DNA of 64,000 nucleotides, from the NCBI RefSeq assembly GCF_044762665.1, contig NZ_JBIWES010000015.1, forward strand, positions 1 through 64,000, read 5' to 3'. Made by a program: the position numbers and the translations under genes. Shown here one piece after another: positions 8,819-17,508 of this stretch (position 1 is the first letter of the stretch; every line of letters starts with the position of its first letter). The notes beneath the pieces are model-generated. The model did not search any database. It was not told where the DNA came from and was given only the letters and a program-made list of their open reading frames with translations. The stretch is from Peribacillus frigoritolerans_B. Lineage in GTDB: Bacteria > Bacillota > Bacilli > Bacillales > DSM-1321.

Positions 8819-9100
8819 TATGGGTAAGTTTATATAGAGGACAGCATCAGAGGATTATACGGATTGCCAAGCATATATCAAAACGGTTGATTACGTATCT
8901 TAGAATCTGAGCAATCATTTGAGACAGATTTATTTACTCCCACAACATCTCATGTGTTGCCACATACACACAGCAAATGTAGAGTGTTTTTCACTTCTTG
9001 TAAGGAAAAAATTTAATAACGAAAGATGTAAGAATGAAGAAACCATTAAGAGGTAACTAGCTTCAAAGCTCATATCAAATTTCCCAGGTGCGAAGTTTGC
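8819..9100. other. Gap, nothing recognised
   Basis: AT-rich sequence without a supported gene on either strand. A TATAAT at 9103-9108 just beyond it may serve the thiamine-binding gene, but its -35 is poor. Confidence 0.4.
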
Positions 9101-9180
9101 GTTATAATAGTAAAAAACATCCGTCTATATAGGATGGATGCTTCTTGATTGAAATACATAAAAAGGATTGGTGAATAAGA

Positions 9181-9495
9181 ATGGCAATAGTTGATGTAAC
9201 GGTTATTCCTGTCGGTACACAAACTCCAAGTGTTAGCAGGTATGTGGCGGATATTCAAAGAGTATTAAAGCAATATGAAGATAAGGGAGAAATTCGTTTT
9301 CAGCTGACACCCATGAATACAATCATTGAAGGCGACCTGCCTAAATTGTTTGAAGTGATCCAAGCGATGCATGAAGTACCTTTTGAAAAAGGTCTTGCTA
9401 GAGTTTGTACGAATATCCGAATCGATGACCGTCGTGATAAAGAACGCAGGATGGAAGACAAAGTAAAGCGAGTGAAGGGCATGCTTGAGGAATAA
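9181..9495 (+). CDS. MTH1187/YqgV-family thiamine-binding protein
   Basis: A 104-residue protein of the MTH1187 family: an opening V-D-V-T-V-I-P-V-G-T, a central L-T-P-M-N-T-I-I-E-G-D and a C-terminal charged helix. Members form small ferredoxin-like oligomers, and the B. subtilis relative YqgV is annotated as thiamine binding. The role is probably carrying or sensing thiamine or hydroxymethylpyrimidine. No TPP riboswitch motifs are seen upstream. A short hairpin (CATCC...GGATG) occupies 9119-9138 in the 5' UTR. AAAGGATT precedes the ATG with long spacing. Confidence 0.85.
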   Translation: MAIVDVTVIPVGTQTPSVSRYVADIQRVLKQYEDKGEIRFQLTPMNTIIEGDLPKLFEVIQAMHEVPFEKGLARVCTNIRIDDRRDKERRMEDKVKRVKGMLEE

Positions 9496-9590
9496 CAGGT
9501 TTTTTAAGTGACAGTGAAATGTATAAAAGCGCATTAGGTTAGATAATAGTTCATTGCTGTTTGGAACTGTCGTGAGCAATTATACAAATA

Positions 9591-9710
9591 TCCCGAATTT
9601 CGTCGATATATTGCATTTTTCGGAGATATATCCCGAATTTCGAAGATATATTGTGTTTTTCGGAGATAAACCTGAATTTCGTTGATATATTACTGTTCTT
9701 CTGAGATATA
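9591..9710. repeat. Three tandem 40-bp repeats
   Basis: Three contiguous copies with an exact 40-base period begin at 9591, 9631 and 9671; each holds CCGAATTTCG (or CTGAATTTCG), GATATATT and CGGAGATA-like stretches. A decayed fourth start (TCGATATATCACGAG) follows. Within each unit the GATATAT and CGAAATTCGG words give local dyad symmetry. There are no spacers, so this is not CRISPR. It fits the intergenic tandem repeats seen in Bacillus relatives. Confidence 0.9.
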
Positions 9711-9767
9711 TCGATATATCACGAGTTACGTTAATTTTCAATTAATGTCAATGTATTAATAGCTTTA

Positions 9768-9810
9768 AAGCCTTGGTATTACTGATTCTCAGTTCCCAAG
9801 GCTTTTTTTA
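9768..9810 (+). terminator. Terminator after the thiamine-binding gene and repeats
   Basis: AAGCCTTGG pairs with CCAAGGCTT across a 19-base loop and is followed by TTTTT. Confidence 0.65.
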
Positions 9811-9903
9811 TTATTATTTCATACATTTCAATATTAAATCTTGCATGGGAGATTAGGTAGTAATATAAATTTAGGCTCTAAAAAAGATATAACTGTTGTC
9901 TAT

Positions 9904-10356
9904 TTATAAACGTTCGCCATAAAGTTTTTTTTCTTCATTTGGATGAAAAAGAGTGAAACCTTTTGAACAAAACACAAACCTTCTATCTATCTCGAATCCA
10001 GCTTTATTCAAAATTTCAACTGTCCCATGTGAACCAGTGCCAGCATACCCGCAACTACAACCAGAAAGGTGTAGCTCATTTCCTTTTTTGTCTATAAGGA
10101 TGAGATCGCTATCGAGCAAAATATTATCTTTATTAATCTCTTTAGTAATTTTAGCAATTTTAAAACGATCAAACTGATCTTTGACTGCTTCGAATAATGC
10201 AATACTTTTATTGGTAATACCGCGGTCTTCACCGTAATCTTTTATGACGAATACTTCCCGCTCATATGATTTCTTATATAGATGGTACTTTTGGTAAGTG
10301 ACGTCATTAATTTTACAAATAATTGGACTAATATTATCCAGTTTTTGATTAAACAT
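9904..10356 (-). CDS. Hypothetical protein with conserved-looking Gly/Cys loop
   Basis: A 150-residue soluble protein with GGAGGCG before the ATG. The C-terminal half holds S-G-C-S-C-G-Y-A-G-T-G-S-H-G-T, a glycine-rich loop with two cysteines that could bind a ligand or metal, and another cysteine in R-F-V-F-C-S-K-G. I do not recognise the family. It stands alone, and neighbouring genes give no functional clue. The clean frame and good ribosome site make it real. Confidence 0.7.
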   Translation of the reverse strand: MFNQKLDNISPIICKINDVTYQKYHLYKKSYEREVFVIKDYGEDRGITNKSIALFEAVKDQFDRFKIAKITKEINKDNILLDSDLILIDKKGNELHLSGCSCGYAGTGSHGTVEILNKAGFEIDRRFVFCSKGFTLFHPNEEKKLYGERL

Positions 10357-10533
10357 TGCACGCCTCCTAAATAGTTAGTTTATTAAGTTTATTAGGAGAA
10401 AAAGAGATTAGTACTAAGAACCTGATAAGAGGCAAAATTTTTTTCTCGTTTGTTTAATTAATAGGAATGAAATGTGATACCTATAAGGTATGAATGAAGC
10501 TGTTAGGAAGAAGTGAAATTGTGAAGCCAAATT

Positions 10534-10556
10534 AAAAAGCACCAAAATAGGTGCTT
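10534..10556 (-). terminator. Terminator of the small membrane protein gene
   Basis: On the minus strand AAGCACC-TATTTT-GGTGCTT is followed by TTT. It begins two bases past the stop codon at 10558. Confidence 0.8.
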
Positions 10557-10557
10557 C

Positions 10558-11028
10558 CTAGTTATATATCTTCTTAAAGTAATGGACAAACATAATATTC
10601 ATGACAATTTCGACTATAGCATTAATACATACATCGATAATATTAGTTTCCTCAAGTGAATGATAAGGAGCAAATAAGACAATATAAATAGAGCCAATGA
10701 TAGTTAAAAGTATGGTCCATAAGCTGTTACGTAAAAACAGTGGAATCATTAAGCCAAAAAAGGGCAAAAAGAAATCTAATTCTTTCCTACTTCTCTTTTT
10801 ATAAATACCGACTAAAAGATAGATTGCAATCACATTGATAATAATAAATAAAATTAGATCAATAACATCATATCCATTCATAGATGAAGAATTATAAACT
10901 CCAGACAGTGAAAACACTGTAAGAGCAACTAGTACCCAAAAAGTTATCCGGTACCTTTTCTTTTGTTTGCCAGTTATTGTTCCTGCCTGTAACGCCATGA
11001 CGAGTTTGTTAATATTCCAAATATACAT
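10558..11028 (-). CDS. Small multi-pass membrane protein, unknown
   Basis: A 156-residue protein with about five hydrophobic helices and lysine/arginine-rich short loops. The N-terminus (M-Y-I-W-N-I-N-K-L) is followed by a positively charged cytoplasmic segment (K-Q-K-K-R-Y-R). AAGGAGAC precedes the ATG. No family recognised. Its own terminator and upstream spacing suggest a single-gene unit, next to but separate from the HxlR-type regulator. Confidence 0.7.
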   Translation of the reverse strand: MYIWNINKLVMALQAGTITGKQKKRYRITFWVLVALTVFSLSGVYNSSSMNGYDVIDLILFIIINVIAIYLLVGIYKKRSRKELDFFLPFFGLMIPLFLRNSLWTILLTIIGSIYIVLFAPYHSLEETNIIDVCINAIVEIVMNIMFVHYFKKIYN

Positions 11029-11059
11029 TTTTGTCTCCTTATGTACGATATCAGACTAA

Positions 11060-11614
11060 TTATAGCGTAGAATTCACTAAAATCCCCTGTCCAATTACAT
11101 CTAATGAAACAAAAAATCCGGATAAAGGGCACTTTTTTATGTGTTTCGTTAGGTTATCCGGGGGGTAAATCAAGTTTATTCTATAGATCTTCTTCATTAA
11201 CTTGGGTAGAGTAGTTTTGTTCACATTGTTTTTTCCCCACTCTCCCATAATGTCCCGTACTGGGATAAAGCTTTTCCCTTGAGGTGTTAGTGAGTATTCT
11301 ACTTTAGGAGGAACTTCTTTATACACTTCTCTGTGAACCATTCCGTCCTCTTCTAATTCTCTCAGTTGTTTTGTCAATATTCCTTTTGAAATGCCCGGTA
11401 ACAACCTTTGAAGTTCATTAAATCTTCTTGTTTGCCTACTTAGGTACCATAAATCAATAATTTTCCATCTTCCAGCAATTACATTTTGAGTAAGTGTCAA
11501 AGAGCATATTTCTTCTTGTTCTTCAGGAGGCGGTTCTCCTGTAAATACAAGAGGCAGAAGAATATGACAACCCCTCTTTGGCATAACATATAGAAAAAGA
11601 TAAGGGTGTGACAA
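11060..11614 (-). CDS. HxlR-family winged-helix regulator with odd termini
   Basis: The central part (about residues 35-125) is a clear HxlR/MarR-like winged helix: I-A-G-R-W-K-I-I-D-L-W-Y-L, G-I-S-K-G-I-L-T-K-Q-L-R-E-L-E and Y-S-L-T-P-Q-G-K-S. HxlR proteins respond to redox or electrophilic stress, often through one cysteine near the start of the domain; Cys37 (E-E-I-C-S-L-T) is in that place. The long C-tail (after W-G-K-N-N-V) and the proline-rich N-extension are unlike the family, and no ribosome site fits the TTG at 11614, so the true start is uncertain. The termini may have been altered by nearby rearrangement. Confidence 0.75.
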   Translation of the reverse strand: MSHPYLFLYVMPKRGCHILLPLVFTGEPPPEEQEEICSLTLTQNVIAGRWKIIDLWYLSRQTRRFNELQRLLPGISKGILTKQLRELEEDGMVHREVYKEVPPKVEYSLTPQGKSFIPVRDIMGEWGKNNVNKTTLPKLMKKIYRINLIYPPDNLTKHIKKCPLSGFFVSLDVIGQGILVNSTL

Positions 11615-11838
11615 TGCTGAATAGGAAGCAAAACGACCAAATCGTTATTTATATCATAAAAGGTTCAACAATTAAAAGGTTTTTAATCCTAGATCTAATT
11701 ATTGGATCAGGAATTTTTTATGTGGTCAAATTCATTTCTTCAAGCATAATTATAGCGAGTGCGAGCAGTTTTATTGGAACGGAAGGAATTAAAAAGGCAC
11801 CGAAAGTTCTGAAAACTGCGATTGGATTAATATCCTAA
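11614..11838 (+). CDS. Possible small hydrophobic protein (74 aa)
   Basis: The ATG at 11614 has AAGGG seven bases upstream. The product has two hydrophobic stretches (about 22-40 and 45-58) and a basic tail. No homologue recognised. Its start overlaps the possible start of the divergent HxlR gene, so one of the two starts is probably wrong. Confidence 0.4.
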   Translation: MLNRKQNDQIVIYIIKGSTIKRFLILDLIIGSGIFYVVKFISSSIIIASASSFIGTEGIKKAPKVLKTAIGLIS

Positions 11839-12068
11839 GGTCTGGAAATTAAATAAATCCTGACCTTACTTGTTGCTTTAATGAGGTTCAGAACTAAGGA
11901 AGAATTATTCGAAGCTGCCAAGAAAATACACAGCGGATAGCCATTCAACTATGAATCAATGGGATCAGCCGTAAGATCAAACTGGATTTCAAAGAGATTG
12001 TGTGTAGGATGGAATGGGAGTAACGAACGTATACATCTATAATGATTCATATTAAATAGGAGGGAATC

Positions 12069-13133
12069 ATGACAAAACCTCAAAAAGTGAAACCCTATTT
12101 AACTACACGTAGTTTGCTGCCGGAAAATCAGGAGACACCCATTCAATTCATCAATAATGATAGTATGGAACCCCAACTATTTTTTAGAAGGAATCACTTT
12201 TCTTATCCGACACTTTCATATTCAAACTATTGGCTTCCTATAAATGGCTTAGTATCAGCTCCATTACTGCTGTCCATGCAGGACATTCTTCAATATCCAT
12301 CAAAAACGCTGGAAGTTGTCCTTGAATGCTCGGGTGACAAGCGTAATCTCTTCGAACCTAAAATATTTGGAGAACAATGGGGAAAAGGGGCTATTAGCCA
12401 AGGTAGGTGGAAAGGTGTACCATTACGGACATTACTTGAATTGTCAGGAATAGGGGAAGGGGCAAAAGAAGTTGTCGTGGAGGGTTATGATTATGGAAAT
12501 AGGACCGATCTAGATGCGGTATACACCTATACTAGGAGTTTGCCTATCGAGAAAGCACTGCATCCGGATACCATTATTGCATATGCGTATAATAACCAGC
12601 CAATTCCTTTTAAACATGGTTACCCACTGAGGTTAATCGTTCCGCAGTGGTATGCAATGGCATCTGTTAAGTGGATAAAGCAGATAAGTGTTATTAATAC
12701 TACTTTCACTGGACCTTTTCAAACTATTGATTATGTGTATTATCCAAATAAAGAAAATGATCAAAATGCATTTCCAGTCACTGCAATAAATATTAATTCG
12801 ACTATCCAAAGACCGCTGGATATGGAAAAAATTAATACGGGTAAGCATTTAATAAAAGGGATTGCATGGACAGGAAAAGGAGTAATTACAAAGGTGGAAA
12901 TCAGTATTGATGATGGCTATACATGGAGTAATACCGTTATATTACCTAGTAAGAATGTTGGTTATGGATGGGTTAATTGGACATTCGAATGGAATATTCT
13001 AGAAAAAGGTGAGTACACGATTAAATCCAGAGCAACAGATTCATTTGGTCAAATTCAACCTAATTTACCTTTTTGGAATAAAAAAGGTTATGGATATAAT
13101 GCGATTGATAAAATTAAGGTTAAGGTGGAATAA
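12069..13133 (+). CDS. Sulfite-oxidase-family molybdopterin enzyme
   Basis: A 354-residue protein with a molybdopterin-binding domain (about 45-225) and a C-terminal Mo-co dimerisation immunoglobulin-like domain (about 240-352). The molybdenum-ligand cysteine is C87 in L-E-C-S-G-D-K-R. G-A-I-S-Q-G-R-W-K-G-V-P-L and Q-W-Y-A-M-A-S-V-K-W are family hallmarks. No signal or twin-arginine peptide, no heme domain and no membrane segment are seen, so it should be cytoplasmic. Members oxidise sulfite or reduce related substrates; the substrate and electron partner are unknown. AGGAGGG precedes the ATG. It stands alone. Confidence 0.92.
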   Translation: MTKPQKVKPYLTTRSLLPENQETPIQFINNDSMEPQLFFRRNHFSYPTLSYSNYWLPINGLVSAPLLLSMQDILQYPSKTLEVVLECSGDKRNLFEPKIFGEQWGKGAISQGRWKGVPLRTLLELSGIGEGAKEVVVEGYDYGNRTDLDAVYTYTRSLPIEKALHPDTIIAYAYNNQPIPFKHGYPLRLIVPQWYAMASVKWIKQISVINTTFTGPFQTIDYVYYPNKENDQNAFPVTAININSTIQRPLDMEKINTGKHLIKGIAWTGKGVITKVEISIDDGYTWSNTVILPSKNVGYGWVNWTFEWNILEKGEYTIKSRATDSFGQIQPNLPFWNKKGYGYNAIDKIKVKVE

Positions 13134-13360
13134 ATCGAAATTAGTTAAAGAATGAAGGCGGTTAAAGTAAATTTTTTGTTTCAGTAAATGTAATCGAAGA
13201 TGATAACCTAAAAGGTTTTTCGGGGGTAAAAGTAACATGAGGTTGAAGGGGGATTACCACTCATGTTAAATTAAAATGTTTTAGTGTAATCCTAATCCTT
13301 AAGCCAACAATCGGGCATATCTGGTTGGAACAAAACAGATCATTTCTTTAAGGATAAAAG
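13134..13360. other. Gap, hairpin only
   Basis: No gene is seen. TAACATGAG...CTCATGTTA forms an inverted repeat at about 13230-13268, without a T-run. Confidence 0.4.
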
Positions 13361-13404
13361 AAAGGGGAATGCATATTAAACATATCTAATATGTATTCCC
13401 CTTT
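13361..13404. terminator. Strong bidirectional terminator
   Basis: AAAGGGGAAT-G-CATATTA pairs with TAATATG-T-ATTCCCCTTTT, giving a 17-bp stem with one mismatch and T-rich sides on both strands. It separates the molybdoenzyme from the minus-strand pseudogene. Confidence 0.8.
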
Positions 13405-13462
13405 TATTTAATAAAGTGTCCGGCTGTTGAGCATAATAAAAAAGAAACATCTTTGTTGTTCT

Positions 13463-14010
13463 CTACGAATTTTTCCATACAGTTGCATACTTCTTTTGAT
13501 ATTTTGGATCTTCTTCTTTTTCAACAAAATCCAGTGCAATTTGCTTTATTTCCTCATCTTTTATTTCATTGAATTTTTAAGCCCTTGAATAATATTAAAA
13601 CGAACTAAGGTGTAGTTTTTTTCATGTACACAATTTAAATACCGATTAACAATACTTCTTATTACCATCTCTTTTTGCTCAGTGCCAGCTAGTCCTATTT
13701 TCCAAATAGATTGTAGGCTATGTCGTGCGGTGACGAATTTTTTATCTTTTGTACTTCCCAAACCAACGAGAAATCTTCTAGCATTCTTTTTTCAGGATCG
13801 CTTTTAGCCAAACTATAAAGAAATTAAGCAGCCCTTGATCTTCGAAGGTTATCAGAATGCGTTAAATCTAGCTTCAATTGATCCCAATACATCATAAGCC
13901 CAGTCTACCTTTTCTTTGGTAGAAGCAAGAATATGATTGTAGGCTGCGTACTATAAGTCCTTATCTTGAGAAAGTAAATTTTCAAAAGACGATTGTATAG
14001 TACTATCCAT
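13463..14010 (-). pseudogene. HEAT-repeat-like protein, heavily broken
   Basis: From ATG 14010 (M-D-S-T-I-Q-S-S-F-E-N-L-L) a ~180-residue helical protein can be followed only by changing frame about four times and passing two in-frame stops (TAG after S-Q-D-K-D-L, TAA after S-R-A-A). Recovered segments include W-A-Y-D-V, R-R-S-R-A-A, A-R-H-S-L-Q-S-I-W-K and a C-terminal K-Y-A-T-V-W-K-N. The repeated amphipathic helices fit HEAT-like repeat proteins of unknown role in Bacillus. The lesions show it is dead; the family name is inferred. Confidence 0.8.
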
Positions 14011-14245
14011 TTGATCACTCTTTCTTAATATGATAGGCAACCTATCATAGCTGTCCCTTATAATTATTTCAATAAAAAAATATACTTAACATTTTCTAGA
14101 AGCCGCCTGTTTTGAATTATAGCTTTACAAACCAAAATTAATAAGCTATTTAAGAAAAAACTTGTTAAAAGATGGTAAATAGGGAGCGGATTTACTAAGA
14201 ACTGCCTTGTCACTGTCAAAAAAAACGTTCAAAAAGCAATCTAAC

Positions 14246-14460
14246 AGGGATAAGGAAAAGGATCGAATATTCAAGATGGTGCAATAGTTCACGTAGATCC
14301 AGGTTTTCCAATTTAAATCGGTGAAAATGTTACAGTATGACATAACGTGGTTTTACATGGCTGTACTGTAGAAGATGGCGCGTTAATTGGTATGGTCGCA
14401 ACAATTTTAAATGGAGCAGTAATCGCTGCGGGGGCTCTAGTCAGAAGGAAAGATAATTGA
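14246..14460 (+). pseudogene. Gamma-carbonic-anhydrase-like (left-handed beta-helix) fragment
   Basis: The frame I-Q-D-G-A-I-V-H-V-D-P-G-F-P-I, then stop TAA (14314), I-G-E-N-V-T-V, stop TGA (14338), then H-N-V-V-L-H-G-C-T-V-E-D-G-A-L-I-G-M follows the hexapeptide repeat of the YtoA/YrdA/PaaY gamma-carbonic-anhydrase group, including the metal-binding His positions. A possible R-G-D-K-E-K stretch just upstream is in another frame. The N-terminal third and the C-terminus are missing. This is a decayed, truncated gene. Confidence 0.8.
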
Positions 14461-14515
14461 ACCGGGTTTTTGTGAAGATAAATATTATTTTGAAAAATTT
14501 TATCGGAGGTAGGTT

Positions 14516-14821
14516 ATGTACAAAAGTAAATTGTCTGAAAAAAACATACAACAATTATTCAAGGCTATCCTTTCTTTACAGACACAAGAAGAGTGTATGG
14601 CTTTTTTTGATGATTTGTGCACAATGAATGAAATAAAAGCTTTTACCCAAAGACTAGAAGTTGCCAGAATGCTTCGGGATGGTTTTACATATGAAGGAAT
14701 CGAGGCAGAAACTGGTGCCGCTTCAGCTACTATTTCAAGAGTTAATAAACTATTGAATTTTGGGAGTAATGGTGGGTATCAGATGTCGTTAGATCGCATG
14801 GATGCTACTAAAGGATTGTAA
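14516..14821 (+). CDS. YerC/YecD-family TrpR-like DNA-binding protein
   Basis: A 101-residue protein of the YerC/YecD family (TrpR superfamily): F-F-D-D-L-C-T-M-N-E-I-K-A-F, then the helix-turn-helix T-Y-E-G-I-E-A-E-T-G-A-A-S-A-T-I-S-R-V. Relatives are small dimeric repressors whose targets are mostly unknown. ATCGGAGGTAGG precedes the ATG. It is intact although it sits between a pseudogene and a long gap. Most Bacillus keep yerC next to purine or ligase genes, so this may be a second copy. Confidence 0.88.
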   Translation: MYKSKLSEKNIQQLFKAILSLQTQEECMAFFDDLCTMNEIKAFTQRLEVARMLRDGFTYEGIEAETGAASATISRVNKLLNFGSNGGYQMSLDRMDATKGL

Positions 14822-15355
14822 GAGTTTCGGTAGTTGGGTTTGACTTTTTGGGTCTAGGTTCACTTTTAATTTTTTTTGTAAAAAAACACCAATATATATA
14901 AGGAACTCGATAAATACCTTTTCGTTTTCTTTTAAAACGTACATCACTTGGGATTGTCATTCTTTTAACAATCTCTTTTTTTTGTTTGAAAAAGTGTAAT
15001 TGAAGCTTTTATAAGTTCTAAGCGTATAATTTATAGGATATGAGGTCCGATAATTTTTACTTTACTTGATATGGCAAAATTGATGTATAGCCCTATAGTA
15101 AATTTAGTAGGAATACTTTTATCTAGATTCACGGTAGGGGAGTGTCTTAATCCCTCTTTTTGAAATCAATATATTAATAGGAAGAAACACGTCTAGAATA
15201 CACCGAATAGAGGTAAATGCTTTTAAAAAGTTTACTAGCACTGTAAGTAAAATAGCAATTTTCCCTTATTGGAAAAAATAACCTCATTGTTAAATTATTG
15301 TTATTACCTTATAATTTTCTAGAAACATATGAAATGTTATGAATAGGAGAAAAGT
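14822..15355. other. Gap with one terminator
   Basis: Besides the hairpin at 14951-14982 no gene is seen in about 530 AT-rich bases. The start of the downstream surface-protein gene has GGAGAAA at proper distance; its promoter is not clear. Confidence 0.4.
14951..14982 (+). terminator. Terminator of the YerC-like gene
   Basis: GATTGT-N10-ACAATC is followed by TCTTTTTTTT. Confidence 0.75.
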
Positions 15356-16765
15356 ATGAAAAAACTGTGGACCATTTTAGTTTCATTTACGTTGTTAATT
15401 AGCTTATTCCCCCAATTAGCATCGGCAGCATCAAGCAAAAATTTTGAGCAAGAACTTTCAAAGTATTTAAAAGAGGTAAGCCTTGTCAGGGGGTTTGAAG
15501 TGACGAAGGATGATATTGAAACATCACTTTCTTTTTACGATGAAAGTATTGAGAACTTTGAATCTATTGGTGATCTAAAAGAAGCCTTGGGCGAAGTTAT
15601 TAAAGCTGATTTAAGTAATTTAGATGCCATTTATGATGATTATAATCTAACTAATGAGAGCCTAATTAATCTATTACACGAAAATGGCGAAGAACTAGAC
15701 GATTATATCTTTATCTGGGACCTCGATGAAGCTGTATATTTCTATACAGAAGAGGGTGATTTTGAACGCGATCCAAACTTTGACAAAGAATTAGTCAATT
15801 ATTTAGCCAAGGTTAGCAAGGAAAGAGGCTTCCAAGTAACGAAAGAAGATATCGAAGCGTCATTGGAACTCTATGATTTAAGTACGGAAGAATTTGAATC
15901 TGTCGAAGAGCTTAGCGAATTTCTAGGTGACGTCATAAAGGCAGATCTAAGCAACTTAGATTATTTTAATGAGAATTATGGATTGGATAAACAAGCATTG
16001 CTTCAAATGTTAGAAGAAAATGGTGAAAATATTAATGATTATATATACATAGATAATCTTGAAGAAACTGTTTGGAACCTTACTGGTGGCGGGATGGATG
16101 GCGAAGTTGCCGAAGATCTTCTTCCTATTTTCGAGCAAGAACTCGGTCTAACGGAAGAGGAACTACAGCGGCTTGAAGACCACTTGATGTCTTTGGAAGA
16201 CCATCTTTCCAGCCCGGAAACAGTCAAGCAACTTGAAGAATTGGGCAATCGCATGATGGCTTTCGAGGAATTTGATGTAGCAACCGAGCTTACAGCTGAA
16301 CAGATAGCTGAAATGGCCTCAATCTATGAAGAATTACTTTCCATCTTTAAGCTCAATGTTTCCTATTCCCTTGTGAAAAGTGGCTCGGAATCACCTGTAT
16401 CCCTTTTGGATTTAATGCAATTGGAAGAATTGAAGGGAGCTAACCTGAAAATAGCCATATTTAATACTGACGGGAAGTTCTTGGCTGATCTTTTAATAAC
16501 AGGTGATATGGTCGATTCTGATACTCTTACTAATGCAGGCGGACAAATAAAGGAATCTGCTAAAGAGGTGCAAAAGAAGATTGAAAAGGCACCAGTTGCT
16601 AAACCAGTAAAACAAAAGATCAGTACTCAGACTAATTCAGAACATCAAACTGTAAAAGGGGCTAAACTACCAAATACCGCTTCCGATTATTTGCCCAGTG
16701 CCCTTTTAGGACTACTTCTTGTCTTGTTCGGAAGCTTGATGTATCGAAAAATCAGGAAAGCTTAA
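15356..16765 (+). CDS. Processed acidic surface protein with LPNTA sorting signal
   Basis: This 469-residue, strongly acidic secreted protein has a signal peptide (about 1-24, ending A-S-A-A), two ~100-residue repeats (about 30-130 and 142-242, each with E-V-I-K-A-D-L-S-N-L-D-like and D-I-E-x-S-L motifs), a third acidic helical region, and a sorting tail: L-P-N-T-A at 438-442, a hydrophobic helix and R-K-I-R-K-A. LPXTA, not LPXTG, is the substrate motif of class D sortases in Bacillus. One base separates its stop from the sortase gene. It is probably anchored to peptidoglycan in the sporulating mother cell or vegetative wall. Function beyond that is unknown. Confidence 0.9.
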   Translation: MKKLWTILVSFTLLISLFPQLASAASSKNFEQELSKYLKEVSLVRGFEVTKDDIETSLSFYDESIENFESIGDLKEALGEVIKADLSNLDAIYDDYNLTNESLINLLHENGEELDDYIFIWDLDEAVYFYTEEGDFERDPNFDKELVNYLAKVSKERGFQVTKEDIEASLELYDLSTEEFESVEELSEFLGDVIKADLSNLDYFNENYGLDKQALLQMLEENGENINDYIYIDNLEETVWNLTGGGMDGEVAEDLLPIFEQELGLTEEELQRLEDHLMSLEDHLSSPETVKQLEELGNRMMAFEEFDVATELTAEQIAEMASIYEELLSIFKLNVSYSLVKSGSESPVSLLDLMQLEELKGANLKIAIFNTDGKFLADLLITGDMVDSDTLTNAGGQIKESAKEVQKKIEKAPVAKPVKQKISTQTNSEHQTVKGAKLPNTASDYLPSALLGLLLVLFGSLMYRKIRKA

Positions 16766-16766
16766 T

Positions 16767-17402
16767 ATGAAACAATTAAAGAAAAAGCGGTTACTGTTGC
16801 TTTCTTGTACAATTGCCATCATTTTATTTGGGGTTTGGTTTTCAACATCCAATATGTATAAGTTTGCAAAAGGCTACTTTCTTTACAAGACACATTCTCC
16901 AAGCAGCCAAGTGAATGAAACTGTAAAGAAACCACCAAGTGATGAGCCACCAAGTAATAAAACAACAAAGAAAGAACTATATCCTGTCCGCCCAAAAACG
17001 GGTGAAGAAATCGGGGAGCTTTATATACCCAAACTAAAAACAAAACTCCCTATTTTCCATGGCACAAACGAGGATGAATTGGAAAAAGGCGTTGGTCACT
17101 TTGCGGGAAGTGTGCTACCTGGTGAAAATGACAATTCCGTTCTTTCCGGTCATAGAGATACGGTATTCCGTAAACTCGGGCAAGTTGGAGAAGGAGATTT
17201 GTTGATAGTAAGAACATCGGCAGGAGAGTTCACATACAAAGTCAACAAAGTTCGAATAGTGGATGAGGATGATCGAACAGTAATCGTACCAAAGCCACGG
17301 GCAACGCTAACCGTCAGTACCTGTTACCCTTTTGATTATATTGGGTCAGCACCTGAACGCTATATACTTGTCGCGTATTTGACTTCAAAAACAGTAAGTT
17401 AA
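16767..17402 (+). CDS. srtD: Class D sortase
   Basis: This 211-residue sortase has an N-terminal membrane anchor (about 8-30), a threonine/proline-rich linker, and the catalytic domain with I-G-E-L-Y-I-P-K-L, His129 (L-S-G-H-R-D-T-V-F), Cys186 (S-T-C-Y-P-F-D-Y) and Arg198 (P-E-R-Y-I-L). T-C-Y-P-F-D-Y-I-G is typical of class D. It lies directly after its likely only substrate, the LPNTA protein, and ends in a strong terminator, so the two form a closed pair. In B. anthracis a class D sortase (SrtC) anchors LPNTA proteins during sporulation; use in sporulation here is inferred. Confidence 0.95.
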   Translation: MKQLKKKRLLLLSCTIAIILFGVWFSTSNMYKFAKGYFLYKTHSPSSQVNETVKKPPSDEPPSNKTTKKELYPVRPKTGEEIGELYIPKLKTKLPIFHGTNEDELEKGVGHFAGSVLPGENDNSVLSGHRDTVFRKLGQVGEGDLLIVRTSAGEFTYKVNKVRIVDEDDRTVIVPKPRATLTVSTCYPFDYIGSAPERYILVAYLTSKTVS

Positions 17403-17418
17403 TCCAATGTACTTAAAC

Positions 17419-17460
17419 AAGAGTCCCAATAAGGAAACCCTATTGGGACTCTTATAATTT
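17419..17460 (+). terminator. Terminator of the surface-protein/sortase operon
   Basis: AAGAGTCCCAATA pairs perfectly with TATTGGGACTCTT, followed by a T-rich run. Confidence 0.85.
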
Positions 17461-17508
17461 TATTTCTTTTTAGAAAGGAAAGGCGAACTAGAAAAAACAC
17501 CGATTTAT

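Noticed and set aside
9000..9180. TPP riboswitch before the thiamine-binding gene
   Set aside because: No CUGAGA or thi-box sequence; only a short hairpin.
9591..9710. CRISPR array
   Set aside because: The 40-bp units are contiguous with no spacers and diverge inside the unit.
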